35,695 nucleotides of DNA from a virus. The DNA lies in the IMG/VR virus record IMGVR_UViG_3300042332_001430, positions 1 to 35,695 of that record, one strand, 5' to 3'. Position numbers and translations under genes: made by a program. The notes under the pieces were generated by a model, which was given only the letters and a program-made list of their open reading frames with translations, had not been told where the DNA came from and ran no database searches. Within the stretch, counting starts at the first letter, position 1, and each line of letters begins with the position of its first letter. Below are positions 1-5,271 of this stretch, piece after piece.

Positions 1-1
1 G

Positions 2-133
2 GTGAATGGTGGGAATCTGTCATACCCACAACTGGAAGGTTACACTGACAACCGTATTCCAGAACCTAGATTCTTCTTGGTGAGAAGTTCTATACCTTTG
101 ATTTCTCAACGATACAGCGGGCACCACCCCTAA
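2..133 (+). CDS. C-terminal end of an unrecognised protein (partial)
   Basis: An open frame enters from the left edge of the window and runs 43 codons to a TAA at 131-133. The residues look like real protein (for example NRIPEPRFFLVRSS followed by RYSGHHP at the C-terminus), with a mix of charged, aromatic and proline residues rather than the low-complexity composition of a chance frame. I do not recognise the family. It is one of only three plus-strand genes in the window and converges on the minus-strand tRNA group. No strong terminator follows; the only structure before the tRNA is a 7-bp hairpin at 184-205 without a T-run. The start and most of the gene lie outside the window. Confidence 0.5.
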   Translation: MNGGNLSYPQLEGYTDNRIPEPRFFLVRSSIPLISQRYSGHHP

Positions 134-183
134 TCTATTACATTATCCCGTGAGTAACCACAAAGATTATTCTGTCACATTCT

Positions 184-205
184 TTAGGAACCCGTCGATT
201 CCTAA
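184..205. other. 7-bp hairpin between the partial gene and tRNA-Ile
   Basis: TTAGGAA at 184-190 pairs with TTCCTAA at 199-205 around an 8-nt loop. It abuts the 3' end of the tRNA-Ile gene on the minus strand and could act in processing or as a weak transcription stop. No U-run follows on either strand. Otherwise 134-205 holds nothing I can identify. Confidence 0.4.
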
Positions 206-277
206 TGGGAATACTGGGAGTTGAACCCAGACTAAGCCCTTATAAGGAGCCCGCTCTAACCATTAAGCTATACTCCC
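206..277 (-). tRNA. tRNA-Ile (anticodon UAU)
   Basis: The minus strand folds into a complete cloverleaf of 72 nt. The acceptor is GGGAGTA with TATTCCC, the D-arm is GCTT/GAGC, the anticodon loop is CTTATAA giving UAU, and the T-arm has CTGGG/CCCAG with loop TTCAACT. The discriminator is A and CCA is not encoded. It reads AUA codons, which are common in this AT-rich phage and rare in many marine Synechococcus hosts. It is the last gene of the leftward unit that starts at the promoter at 654-682. Confidence 0.95.
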
Positions 278-286
278 TAGATTAAA

Positions 287-538
287 TTAACGAACTTCGT
301 AATCTAATCTGCGTATTCGTCTCTTTGGAGTCATTGGTTCCATAATCTTTTGTTTTTCTTTTGGTTTGGTGAATCCATGAACCATTTCAATACGGCTCAT
401 GTCATCAGCTACTATAACAGGTAATCCGTTGTTGTCAAGTCGTATGTAAGCTCTATTGGGACACTTACATGATTGACCACGGTTTGGTTGAGTTACTTGC
501 AATTCAGTGTTGCAATCTTTACATCTGATTTTGTACAT
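287..538 (-). CDS. Small zinc-ribbon protein between two tRNA genes
   Basis: This 83-residue protein has a Cys-x2-Cys pair near the N-terminus (RCKDCNTEL) and a second pair CKC in QSCKCPN, a likely zinc ribbon. The tail is basic and ends in KRRIRRLDYEVR. Similar short zinc-ribbon proteins occur in other T4-like phages, but no function is known to me. The frame is open up to a GTG at 568, which would overlap the tRNA-Arg 3' end. I prefer the ATG at 538: it has an AAGG nine bases upstream, and the zinc-ribbon region begins right after it. The gene fills the space between tRNA-Arg and tRNA-Ile, so it is probably co-transcribed with both and released by tRNA processing. Confidence 0.7.
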   Translation of the reverse strand: MYKIRCKDCNTELQVTQPNRGQSCKCPNRAYIRLDNNGLPVIVADDMSRIEMVHGFTKPKEKQKIMEPMTPKRRIRRLDYEVR

Positions 539-567
539 TGGATCATACCTTAAATATTCAATTGTCA

Positions 568-641
568 CGACTCAGGAGGGACTTGAACCCCCGACCAACT
601 GCTTAGAAGGCAGATGCTCTATCCAACTGAGCTACTGAGTC
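568..641 (-). tRNA. tRNA-Arg (anticodon UCU)
   Basis: A 74-nt cloverleaf: acceptor GACTCAG/CTGAGTC, D-arm GCTC/GAGC, anticodon stem TCTGC/GCAGT with loop CTTCTAA giving UCU, and T-arm GGGGG/CCCTC with loop TTCAAGT. The discriminator is G and CCA is not encoded. It decodes AGA, frequent in AT-rich phage genes. The 5' end lies only about 6 nt from the predicted start of transcription of the promoter at 654-682, so the tRNA is the first product of that unit. Confidence 0.96.
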
Positions 642-653
642 ATTTGTGAGTTA

Positions 654-682
654 ATTGTAGCAGACTAGTCTTGGTTTGTCAA
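654..682 (-). promoter_or_regulatory. Sigma70-type early promoter for tRNA-Arg unit
   Basis: On the minus strand TTGACA (682-677), a 17-bp spacer and TACAAT (659-654). Predicted transcription start is near 647, just upstream of tRNA-Arg. It overlaps the 3' end of the gene at 665-1063. Confidence 0.8.
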
Positions 683-1063
683 GGGGCAGTCTGGAACCCA
701 TGGAGCACAGAGTCGGATTTCTCCTCCCAATGCTTGACACTCATCAGTGTAGCACACGCTGGAGTCCACCGGTTTCACTGAGTATCGTGGTGATGGTAGT
801 GTAACACGCCCATCGTCGTTTGTCAAGTCCTCATAATCTTTAATTGCTTTATCGACATCTCTCTCGATTCTTCTCTTGAGAAGCTTGTCGTCCTTTATTA
901 TATAGTCGTTTAATTGACTATTTGGAAAATACTTTCTTTGAATTTCGTCAATCAGGTCATACCAATGTATCTCATCAATCCCTGTACATTTTGTAAGTAC
1001 ACCTACTGATGATGTAAGTATTATACCAATGATTGCAAAATTTATTACCTGCTTCTTATTCAT
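665..1063 (-). CDS. Membrane-anchored small protein, candidate spanin-like
   Basis: A 132-residue protein with a hydrophobic segment at about residues 6-24 (INFAIIGIILTSSVGVL), then a charged, probably helical stretch (about 40-85) and a proline- and cysteine-containing tail with four cysteines (CYTDEC and LCAPWVPDC). One N-terminal membrane anchor followed by a periplasmic-type domain is the layout of inner-membrane spanins and of several phage envelope proteins; I see no clear lipobox (LTKC). The start is put at the ATG at 1063, because the upstream in-frame ATG at 1090 lies inside a hairpin and ahead of the expected start of the late transcript. The RlpA-like gene upstream and the C39-like peptidase nearby suggest a possible envelope or lysis group, but this is inference. 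Confidence 0.6.
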   Translation of the reverse strand: MNKKQVINFAIIGIILTSSVGVLTKCTGIDEIHWYDLIDEIQRKYFPNSQLNDYIIKDDKLLKRRIERDVDKAIKDYEDLTNDDGRVTLPSPRYSVKPVDSSVCYTDECQALGGEIRLCAPWVPDCPLTNQD

Positions 1064-1070
1064 GAGGAAG

Positions 1071-1089
1071 GGGAGATCAAGTCTCCCCA
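1071..1089 (-). terminator. GC-rich hairpin after the RlpA-like gene
   Basis: GGGGAGA and TCTCCCC form a perfect 7-bp stem with a 5-nt loop (CTTGA on the minus strand). It is followed on the minus strand by TTCCTC, so the U-run is poor. It may slow or stop transcription coming from the RlpA-like gene. A late-promoter box (1091-1098) places a transcription start inside this stem. Confidence 0.5.
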
Positions 1090-1090
1090 T

Positions 1091-1098
1091 TATTTATC
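1091..1098 (-). promoter_or_regulatory. Late promoter box GATAAATA
   Basis: One mismatch from the T4 late consensus TATAAATA, two bases past the stop codon of the RlpA-like gene. It lies about 28 nt upstream of the chosen ATG at 1063. Confidence 0.45.
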
Positions 1099-1100
1099 TG

Positions 1101-1463
1101 TTAAACTCTATAGTAACAGACACTCGCTACTCCCTGTCCAGGAGATGCAATAGTAGAGAATGCCCCGTAGGACAGGTCGAGGTCTCGTCCTCCGACATAT
1201 GGACCTCTATCATTCACTCGCACAATAACTGATCTACCATTTCGTTGATTAGTCACCCGCAACCTCGTACCAAATGGTAGCCATTTATGTGCTACTGATT
1301 TACCATATGCATTGTATCTTTCACCGTTGGCGGTGGTTTGACCGTGATATCCATCACCGATACCATAATGTGAAGCCATTGAACATCCACTGGCCGCTTC
1401 AGCTTTTTGGGGCGTAAATCCAAGAAGTGTTGAAGCAATGAGAAGTGTTGAAATAAAACGCAT
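1101..1463 (-). CDS. RlpA-like double-psi beta-barrel protein, secreted
   Basis: A 120-residue protein with a signal peptide (MRFISTLLIASTLLGFTPQ, cleavage probable after AEA near residue 23), followed by a compact RlpA-type double-psi beta-barrel. Typical elements are ASHYGIGDGYHGQTTANGER, LPFGTRLRVTN, VNDRGPYVGGRDLDLSYGA and a final CYYRV; two cysteines of the mature domain probably form a disulfide. RlpA proteins are septal lytic transglycosylases acting on peptidoglycan, so a role in cell-wall attack or lysis is likely. The frame continues upstream to 1550, but that part is cysteine-rich, not signal-like, and lies over a base-paired leader; the ATG at 1463 begins the signal peptide. No good Shine-Dalgarno is seen. 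Confidence in the fold is high, in the enzymatic activity moderate. Confidence 0.8.
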   Translation of the reverse strand: MRFISTLLIASTLLGFTPQKAEAASGCSMASHYGIGDGYHGQTTANGERYNAYGKSVAHKWLPFGTRLRVTNQRNGRSVIVRVNDRGPYVGGRDLDLSYGAFSTIASPGQGVASVCYYRV

Positions 1464-1550
1464 TAATTTGAATAGAACTCTACATCCCAATAGAAAGGGG
1501 GTACACCCAACCTCTCGGAGGGCACTTTCCTGGGCACAACATGATAACAC
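1464..1550 (-). promoter_or_regulatory. Base-paired leader of the RlpA-like gene
   Basis: On the minus strand the leader can form a stem GTGCCCA with TGGGTGT (two or more G-U pairs) enclosing the hairpin CCTC-CGA-GAGG. A further GGGT/ACCC pairing competes with it. The region is open in the frame of the gene but does not look like protein. It may be a cis-acting RNA or processing region between tRNA-Tyr and the gene. Confidence 0.3.
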
Positions 1551-1569
1551 TCAACCGCTTATAATATAA

Positions 1570-1584
1570 ATTGGTGTTACCAAT
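1570..1584 (-). terminator. Short hairpin at the 3' end of tRNA-Tyr
   Basis: ATTGGT and ACCAAT form a 6-bp stem with a 3-nt loop, followed on the minus strand by TTATATTAT. It includes the tRNA discriminator base and could define the tRNA 3' end or act as a weak terminator. Confidence 0.35.
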
Positions 1585-1665
1585 GGGCAGGGAGGGATTT
1601 GAACCCCCGTAGGCAGAGCCAGCGGATTTACAGTCCGCCTCCATTAACCACTCGGACACCTACCC
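1584..1665 (-). tRNA. tRNA-Tyr (anticodon GUA)
   Basis: An 82-nt class II tRNA with a long variable arm. Acceptor GGGTAGG with CCTGCCC (one G-U), anticodon stem GCGGA/TCCGC with loop CTGTAAA giving GUA, T-arm with loop TTCAAAT, discriminator A, CCA not encoded. Only three to four bases separate its 5' end from the structured RNA upstream, so both must come from one transcript and be cut apart. Confidence 0.95.
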
Positions 1666-1668
1666 GAA

Positions 1669-1775
1669 AAGCCTGAAACCAGTAATGCCTCCTTCTATGC
1701 TATCTGCATAACGAGTAACATATTTCCAGCAGGACTCTTGGCGGAGATGCCAAAAGGTTTACTGGCTTCAGACTT
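1669..1775 (-). ncRNA. Unidentified structured small RNA next to tRNA-Tyr
   Basis: On the minus strand 1759-1775 and 1669-1685 form a 17-bp closing helix without a mismatch (two G-U pairs); the same sequence on the plus strand would have A-C mismatches, so the RNA acts as the minus-strand product. Inside it are three hairpins: TTGGC/GCCAA with loop ATCTCC, GAGT/ACTC, and ATGC/GCAT with loop AGATA. The loop CTCC can pair with GGAG downstream (pseudoknot). A sigma70-type promoter at 1782-1810 has its predicted start at about 1775, exactly the first base of the helix. The helix is followed by four U residues and then tRNA-Tyr. I find no match to RNA families I know (tmRNA, 6S, RNase P, common riboswitches, hammerhead). 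No convincing open frame runs through it. T4 also encodes stable RNAs of unknown function within its tRNA cluster. Confidence 0.6.
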
Positions 1776-1781
1776 AAGACA

Positions 1782-1810
1782 AGCTTAACACACTCTTATT
1801 TGGTTGTCAA
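1782..1810 (-). promoter_or_regulatory. Sigma70-type promoter for the small RNA and tRNA-Tyr
   Basis: TTGACA (1810-1805), 17-bp spacer, TAAGCT (1787-1782). The -10 box is weak but keeps T1, A2 and T6. The predicted start near 1775 coincides with the first base of the structured RNA. Confidence 0.6.
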
Positions 1811-1821
1811 GGTGTTTGGGA

Positions 1822-1829
1822 TATTTATA
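1822..1829 (-). promoter_or_regulatory. Late promoter box TATAAATA
   Basis: Perfect T4-type late box on the minus strand, four bases past the stop codon of the C39-like gene. It would give a late transcript covering the structured RNA, tRNA-Tyr and possibly the RlpA-like gene. Confidence 0.6.
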
Positions 1830-1833
1830 AAAC

Positions 1834-2529
1834 TTATGGTGTCTGGAAAACCCTACCCCATCCATCGTTACCAGCAGGACACCATCTACGAGCCAGCTCA
1901 GATCGTTTGTAGATTGCTCCTTTACCATTGGTCACTGGACCAGTATAGCCATCATTGAGGCTTCCATATGGATCATTAACTACATAATCTCCATTTGGTG
2001 TCTTTCCAATCACAACTACCATGTGTCCTCCTGTCGGATTAGATAAAGACCCCCTATGAAGAATACCAATAACAACAGGTCTACCAGCGGCAAGCTCTCT
2101 ATCAAGATCAGCAAAAGTAAGGGAATAGCTGAAGCTTGACTTAATTCCATAAGACGCAAGAGCACGAGTTTGAACCAAGTGGTCTGTTGTATCTCCGATG
2201 GAGAAGACTTTTTGAACATATGCATCATCTCCTTTTGGTCCTTTTAATGTGCCTGGTTTAAAATACTCAAGACACATTGCACATGCAGAAGAGTTACAGG
2301 TTCTATTTGCGTCTCTGTAATTATCTGTCTGAGGAAACCATGGAAAATTTTCTATAGTATTTGATTTTGGTTTTTCTGGTTTTGTTCTATAGATTCTTAC
2401 CCAATTAGATGAATCATCTATTAATGGAGAATCCATTAAATCAACTTCAAGTTGCTCTACTGCAGCAACATGCTTTGGATTATTTTCATCATAGTGTTTA
2501 AAGAAATTGTGTAAATCAATTCTGGCCAT
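1834..2529 (-). CDS. C39-like cysteine peptidase
   Basis: A 231-residue protein with a papain-like C39 peptidase layout. The probable nucleophile is Cys78 in NRTCNSSACAM, the histidine is His169 in PTGGHMVVVIG, and the third member is Asp186 in VVNDPYGS. The N-terminal 60 residues are charged and of unknown role. Families of this type cut peptides or peptidoglycan cross-links; in phages they occur in tail and lysis proteins. No signal peptide is seen, so it acts in the cytoplasm, in the virion, or after holin action. Start: ATG at 2529, with GGAG seven bases upstream, rather than the ATG at 2541. It overlaps the end of the nuclease gene by 14 bases, showing one transcript. The RlpA-like protein downstream makes a wall-active role plausible. 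Confidence 0.7.
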   Translation of the reverse strand: MARIDLHNFFKHYDENNPKHVAAVEQLEVDLMDSPLIDDSSNWVRIYRTKPEKPKSNTIENFPWFPQTDNYRDANRTCNSSACAMCLEYFKPGTLKGPKGDDAYVQKVFSIGDTTDHLVQTRALASYGIKSSFSYSLTFADLDRELAAGRPVVIGILHRGSLSNPTGGHMVVVIGKTPNGDYVVNDPYGSLNDGYTGPVTNGKGAIYKRSELARRWCPAGNDGWGRVFQTP

Positions 2530-2863
2530 CTTTCTCTCCAAATAGTTTGATAAAGTACTCTGCGTCTATTACGACTAATGGTTTCTTGTGGTTCTTTTTC
2601 ATGACCACTACTGGTTCATAATCACCACAATTTGCTTTAGCTTGTTCATATGCTTCCCAGACATTTAACTTCTCAACATTTTTACATTCTATTGAGAAAG
2701 GAAATTTACTTCTAGCTGCTCTAGCCATAATTAAGTCTTCACCTCCAGCACCCATAGATCTAGATTCAATATCTTCAGGATGTATATCTAGTTCTTCTAT
2801 GAGTTGATCTCTAACCCACTTTTGTAAATTCCTACCTTTAGCTTTAGCACTCTGAGGTTTCAT
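2516..2863 (-). CDS. PDDEXK-type nuclease, Holliday-resolvase-like
   Basis: A 115-residue protein whose central part matches a small PDDEXK nuclease. An N-terminal basic helix (KAKGRNLQKWVRDQL) is followed by SRSMGAGGEDLIM, which carries the acidic residues, then FPFSIECKN with the E-x-K pair, and a final strand with KPLVVIDAEYFIKL. This arrangement is that of archaeal Holliday junction resolvase-like and VRR-NUC-like phage nucleases; T4 itself uses the unrelated gp49. It may resolve branched DNA before packaging or act in DNA turnover. It has both an early-type promoter (2912-2940) and a late-type box (2887-2894), so it can be expressed throughout infection. The gene that follows overlaps it. 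Confidence 0.75.
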   Translation of the reverse strand: MKPQSAKAKGRNLQKWVRDQLIEELDIHPEDIESRSMGAGGEDLIMARAARSKFPFSIECKNVEKLNVWEAYEQAKANCGDYEPVVVMKKNHKKPLVVIDAEYFIKLFGEKDGQN

Positions 2864-2886
2864 AATATATCTCTAATAACTTAGAA

Positions 2887-2894
2887 TATTTATC
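2887..2894 (-). promoter_or_regulatory. Late promoter box GATAAATA
   Basis: One mismatch from TATAAATA on the minus strand, 24 bases before the nuclease ATG and just downstream of the early promoter start site. Confidence 0.5.
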
Positions 2895-2914
2895 TGAACC
2901 CTGACAGAGTTATT
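2893..2914. repeat. 22-nt repeat shared with 32789-32810 (inverted)
   Basis: The minus strand here and the plus strand at 32789-32810 are identical over 22 nt, beginning with the last three bases of the -10 box (AAT) and running through AACTCTGTCAGGGTTCAGA. Both copies sit at the same position relative to a TTGACAAGACC promoter. In this copy AACCCTG within the spacer also pairs with CAGGGTT, forming a dyad around the -10 box. Confidence 0.85.
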
Positions 2915-2940
2915 GTACAGGGTTTCTTGGGTCTTGTCAA
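2912..2940 (-). promoter_or_regulatory. Sigma70-type early promoter for the nuclease gene
   Basis: TTGACA (2940-2935) extended to TTGACAAGACC, 17-bp spacer, TACAAT (2917-2912). Predicted start near 2905, leading into the PDDEXK nuclease and C39-like genes. Confidence 0.8.
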
Positions 2941-2964
2941 GCCCCCCTTCTTTCAGGGATTAAA

Positions 2965-3039
2965 CAGCTTATATGGCCAGTTAAAGGGGTCTATGACCCC
3001 TTTCCCTAGTCAGCCCAGTTTAAAGGCCATAAACCGCTG
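2965..3039. other. Nested inverted repeats in an intergenic region
   Basis: CAGC (2965-2968) pairs with GCTG (3036-3039), TATGGCC (2972-2978) with GGCCATA (3025-3031), and inside these AAAGGGGTC with GACCCCTTT forms a perfect 9-bp hairpin with a 3-nt loop (2983-3003). The 2941-3073 stretch has no convincing gene. It lies between a strong terminator and an early promoter. Its role is unknown; it could be a backup terminator or a small RNA. Confidence 0.45.
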
Positions 3040-3073
3040 TTTTTTGGGAGATTTTACTGGAAGTCCCAGACAC

Positions 3074-3097
3074 AAAAAAGGGGGCTGGATAGCCCCC
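3074..3097 (-). terminator. Strong intrinsic terminator of the 3120-4040 gene
   Basis: On the minus strand GGGGGCT-ATCC-AGCCCCC is followed by TTTTTT. It ends transcription from the basic structural gene, whose stop codon lies 23 bases upstream. Confidence 0.9.
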
Positions 3098-3119
3098 AAG
3101 CACTCAGTATTGAATTAGA

Positions 3120-4040
3120 TCACTCAGAGATGATTGACTCAATCCACTCTTCACTCATGTTTACCATGATTGCTTGTGCTGCTTCTGGAGTTGCAGCATA
3201 TCCTTCTTCTAGAAGGTGATCTAGAACTACATCATATACATCTACATCTTCACCTAGTCTTGATGCAAGTTTACCAGCACCAGAAGCTACCTTCCTAGCA
3301 ACTTTGCCGAGGAAACCTTTACCAGATTTCTTTGCAGCAGAACCTGCTGCTTGCATCTTAGCTTGAGCAGCATCACCAGCAGTTTTAGTACCAGTTACTG
3401 CTTTTTGACCTGCAGACTTAACTGCACCTTTAACCTTTTCTACTCCACGCTGAAGCTTATTAGCAGCTCTTGATGCAAGGTGGCCAACAACCTGTGAGCG
3501 AATGCCTCTACGAACAGAAGGATCCTTTGCAGCCTGCTTCATACCAATAGAGGTTCTATTGAGTGGCTTACCCTTCTTGCTTGATACTAGGCCATGCTTA
3601 GCAGCATAATCACCTGCAGCGGTGTCTACAGCCTTTCTAGCTCTAGCTACAGCCTTACCAGGAGCATCCTTAACTGCTTGAACTTGACGCTGACGGGCAG
3701 CAGATACAACAGCTTGCCTTCTAGCTTGTTGACGCATTGCAGTGCCCTGACCAGTTGTTACTGGTGCAGAACGCTTATCAGTACTGAGTTTAGTATAACC
3801 ACCACGACCTTTAGTTACAGTAGCCTCGGAGAAAATCTCATCTAAAGCTTCTTCAATATCTAATAATTCATATCCCTCTTCAATCATGGCTTCGATTGTT
3901 TCTTCAACAATCTCTTCAATCTCACCATCATAGAGATAATTGATATCCTCAAGAAGGTCTACTTCTTCAGATAATGTTTCTCTTACTTCATCATTATAAA
4001 CGGCAAAGTATGATTCGTAAAGTCTTTGAGTTTCTGTCAT
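3120..4040 (-). CDS. Late structural protein, acidic ends with basic core
   Basis: A 306-residue protein in three parts: a very acidic N-terminus (about 1-72), a long Lys/Arg/Ala-rich core resembling histone H1 (about 75-265), and an acidic C-terminal segment ending in NMSEEWIESIISE. The segments AMIEEGYELLDIEEALDEIF and DHLLEEGYAATPEAAQAIMV look like copies of one helical module, also seen in the protein at 10744-13344. From memory, cyanophages carry related proteins annotated as virion structural proteins; a DNA-binding internal or core head protein is plausible. It is expressed from a perfect late box (4072-4079) placed inside an inverted repeat that covers the start region, and there is no Shine-Dalgarno before the ATG (CTCCAATG). 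A strong terminator follows. The precise role is unknown. Confidence 0.75.
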   Translation of the reverse strand: MTETQRLYESYFAVYNDEVRETLSEEVDLLEDINYLYDGEIEEIVEETIEAMIEEGYELLDIEEALDEIFSEATVTKGRGGYTKLSTDKRSAPVTTGQGTAMRQQARRQAVVSAARQRQVQAVKDAPGKAVARARKAVDTAAGDYAAKHGLVSSKKGKPLNRTSIGMKQAAKDPSVRRGIRSQVVGHLASRAANKLQRGVEKVKGAVKSAGQKAVTGTKTAGDAAQAKMQAAGSAAKKSGKGFLGKVARKVASGAGKLASRLGEDVDVYDVVLDHLLEEGYAATPEAAQAIMVNMSEEWIESIISE

Positions 4041-4041
4041 T

Positions 4042-4087
4042 GGAGTTTTTATAAATGTTACTTTATAGTATTATTTATAAAAACTCC
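4042..4087 (-). promoter_or_regulatory. Inverted repeat that can hide the start of the 3120-4040 gene
   Basis: GGAGTTTTTATAAAT (4042-4056) is perfectly complementary to ATTTATAAAAACTCC (4073-4087), with a 16-nt loop. In RNA reading through from nrdB the stem ends one base before the ATG at 4040. A late transcript starting near 4066 begins in the loop and lacks one arm, so it cannot form the stem. Confidence 0.8.
4072..4079 (-). promoter_or_regulatory. Late promoter box TATAAATA
   Basis: Perfect T4-type late box on the minus strand, 31 bases before the ATG at 4040 and mostly within the upstream arm of the inverted repeat. Confidence 0.75.
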
Positions 4088-4095
4088 GGTATTCA

Positions 4096-5259
4096 TTACA
4101 GTTGGAATCCTGCGAAAGAATCTTTTTTCATGTCTTGTTTGATACCACCGATTACATAGCTCTCAATTTCAGTTTCCTGTGGAGCATTCTGCATCATCTT
4201 GGAATTGAGCCAATGCTCAGTCCAAGGAAGAGGATTGTTTGACATGGAGATATCAAACATTGGCTTAATACCAATTGCTTTCATCCTACGATTTGCAATA
4301 TACTCAACATATGAAGATAGGAGTTTAGCATTTAGACCAATCATGGAACCATCCTTGAACAGATACTCTGCCCATGCTTTCTCTTCATTAACTGCACGAA
4401 CATACATCTGCTTAACATTATCTTCTTCCTCAGCAATAATATCTAACATCTGAGGATCATCACCATTCTTCCAGTTTTTGATAATGTTTTGAGTGATCAC
4501 AAGATGCTGTGATTCATCACGAGCAATTAGAGAAATGATCTTTGCAGATCCTTCCATGAGTTTTAGTTCACCGAATGCAAAGCTGCAGGCAAATGAAACA
4601 TAGAAACGAATACCCTCAAGAATGTTCACATTCATAACTGCACGATAAAGCTTTCGCTTCAGTTCCTTGAGTTCAATCTGTGCAGTTGGATGATCTCCTA
4701 GTTCCCAAAGAGTTCCAGAATCCCATTGATGAGCAGATTGAATTAGTTCATCATATGCTTTAGTTACACTAGTAGCTCGTTCTAGGATCTTTTCATCATC
4801 TAGAATAGTATCAAATACTTCTGTCACATCAGAATAAACATTTTTGATGATGTAGGTATATGAACGACTATGAATCATCTCCATAGTTTCCCAAATGGTC
4901 ATGCAAGCTTCCAGTTCAGGAAGAGAACAGTATGGAATAAATGCAAGACCAGGACCACGACCCTGTACCGAATCAAGCATGATCTGATACTTCAGGTTGG
5001 AAGTAAAGATATGCTTTTGCTCAGGGCGAAGAGTTTGATAATCTGCACGATCTTTTTGGAGGGAGACCTCCTCAGGTCTCCAGAAGTATCCAAGTTGTTG
5101 TTGAGTTAGCTTTTCAAAGATAGGATACTTGTAGCTATCATATCGTTGAACTCCAAGAGGCTTACCAAAAAACATTGGTTGCTTTTTGGTATCTACATGA
5201 TTACTATTAAATACGGTCATACCTTTGATTTCACTGTTTGTATTTTTGATGAATTGCAT
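4096..5259 (-). CDS. nrdB: Ribonucleotide reductase class Ia, beta subunit
   Basis: This 387-residue protein is the radical-carrying small subunit that works with NrdA to reduce ribonucleoside diphosphates for phage DNA synthesis. The diiron ligands and radical tyrosine are visible: ELEACMTIWETMEMIHSRSY includes the E-x2-H ligands and the Tyr near residue 134, and IARDESQHLVIT carries the second E-x2-H. The ends fit the family: WRPEEVSLQKD near the N-terminus and a hydrophobic C-terminus (FAGFQL) that docks on NrdA. Start: ATG at 5259 with AAGGAG eight bases upstream; a later ATG at 5220 is too close to its AAAGG. It lies 12 bases behind nrdA, in the primase-nrdA-nrdB operon. No intron or inserted endonuclease is present. 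Confidence 0.97.
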   Translation of the reverse strand: MQFIKNTNSEIKGMTVFNSNHVDTKKQPMFFGKPLGVQRYDSYKYPIFEKLTQQQLGYFWRPEEVSLQKDRADYQTLRPEQKHIFTSNLKYQIMLDSVQGRGPGLAFIPYCSLPELEACMTIWETMEMIHSRSYTYIIKNVYSDVTEVFDTILDDEKILERATSVTKAYDELIQSAHQWDSGTLWELGDHPTAQIELKELKRKLYRAVMNVNILEGIRFYVSFACSFAFGELKLMEGSAKIISLIARDESQHLVITQNIIKNWKNGDDPQMLDIIAEEEDNVKQMYVRAVNEEKAWAEYLFKDGSMIGLNAKLLSSYVEYIANRRMKAIGIKPMFDISMSNNPLPWTEHWLNSKMMQNAPQETEIESYVIGGIKQDMKKDSFAGFQL

Positions 5260-5271
5260 GTAAATTCTCCT

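Noticed and set aside
806-822. TTGACA on the minus strand inside the 665-1063 gene
   Set aside because: No TATAAT-like box at a usable distance; it encodes part of LTNDDG.
2927-3118. Open frame of 63 codons on the plus strand
   Set aside because: It runs through a terminator and nested palindromes, has no ribosome site, and its composition follows the inverted repeats.
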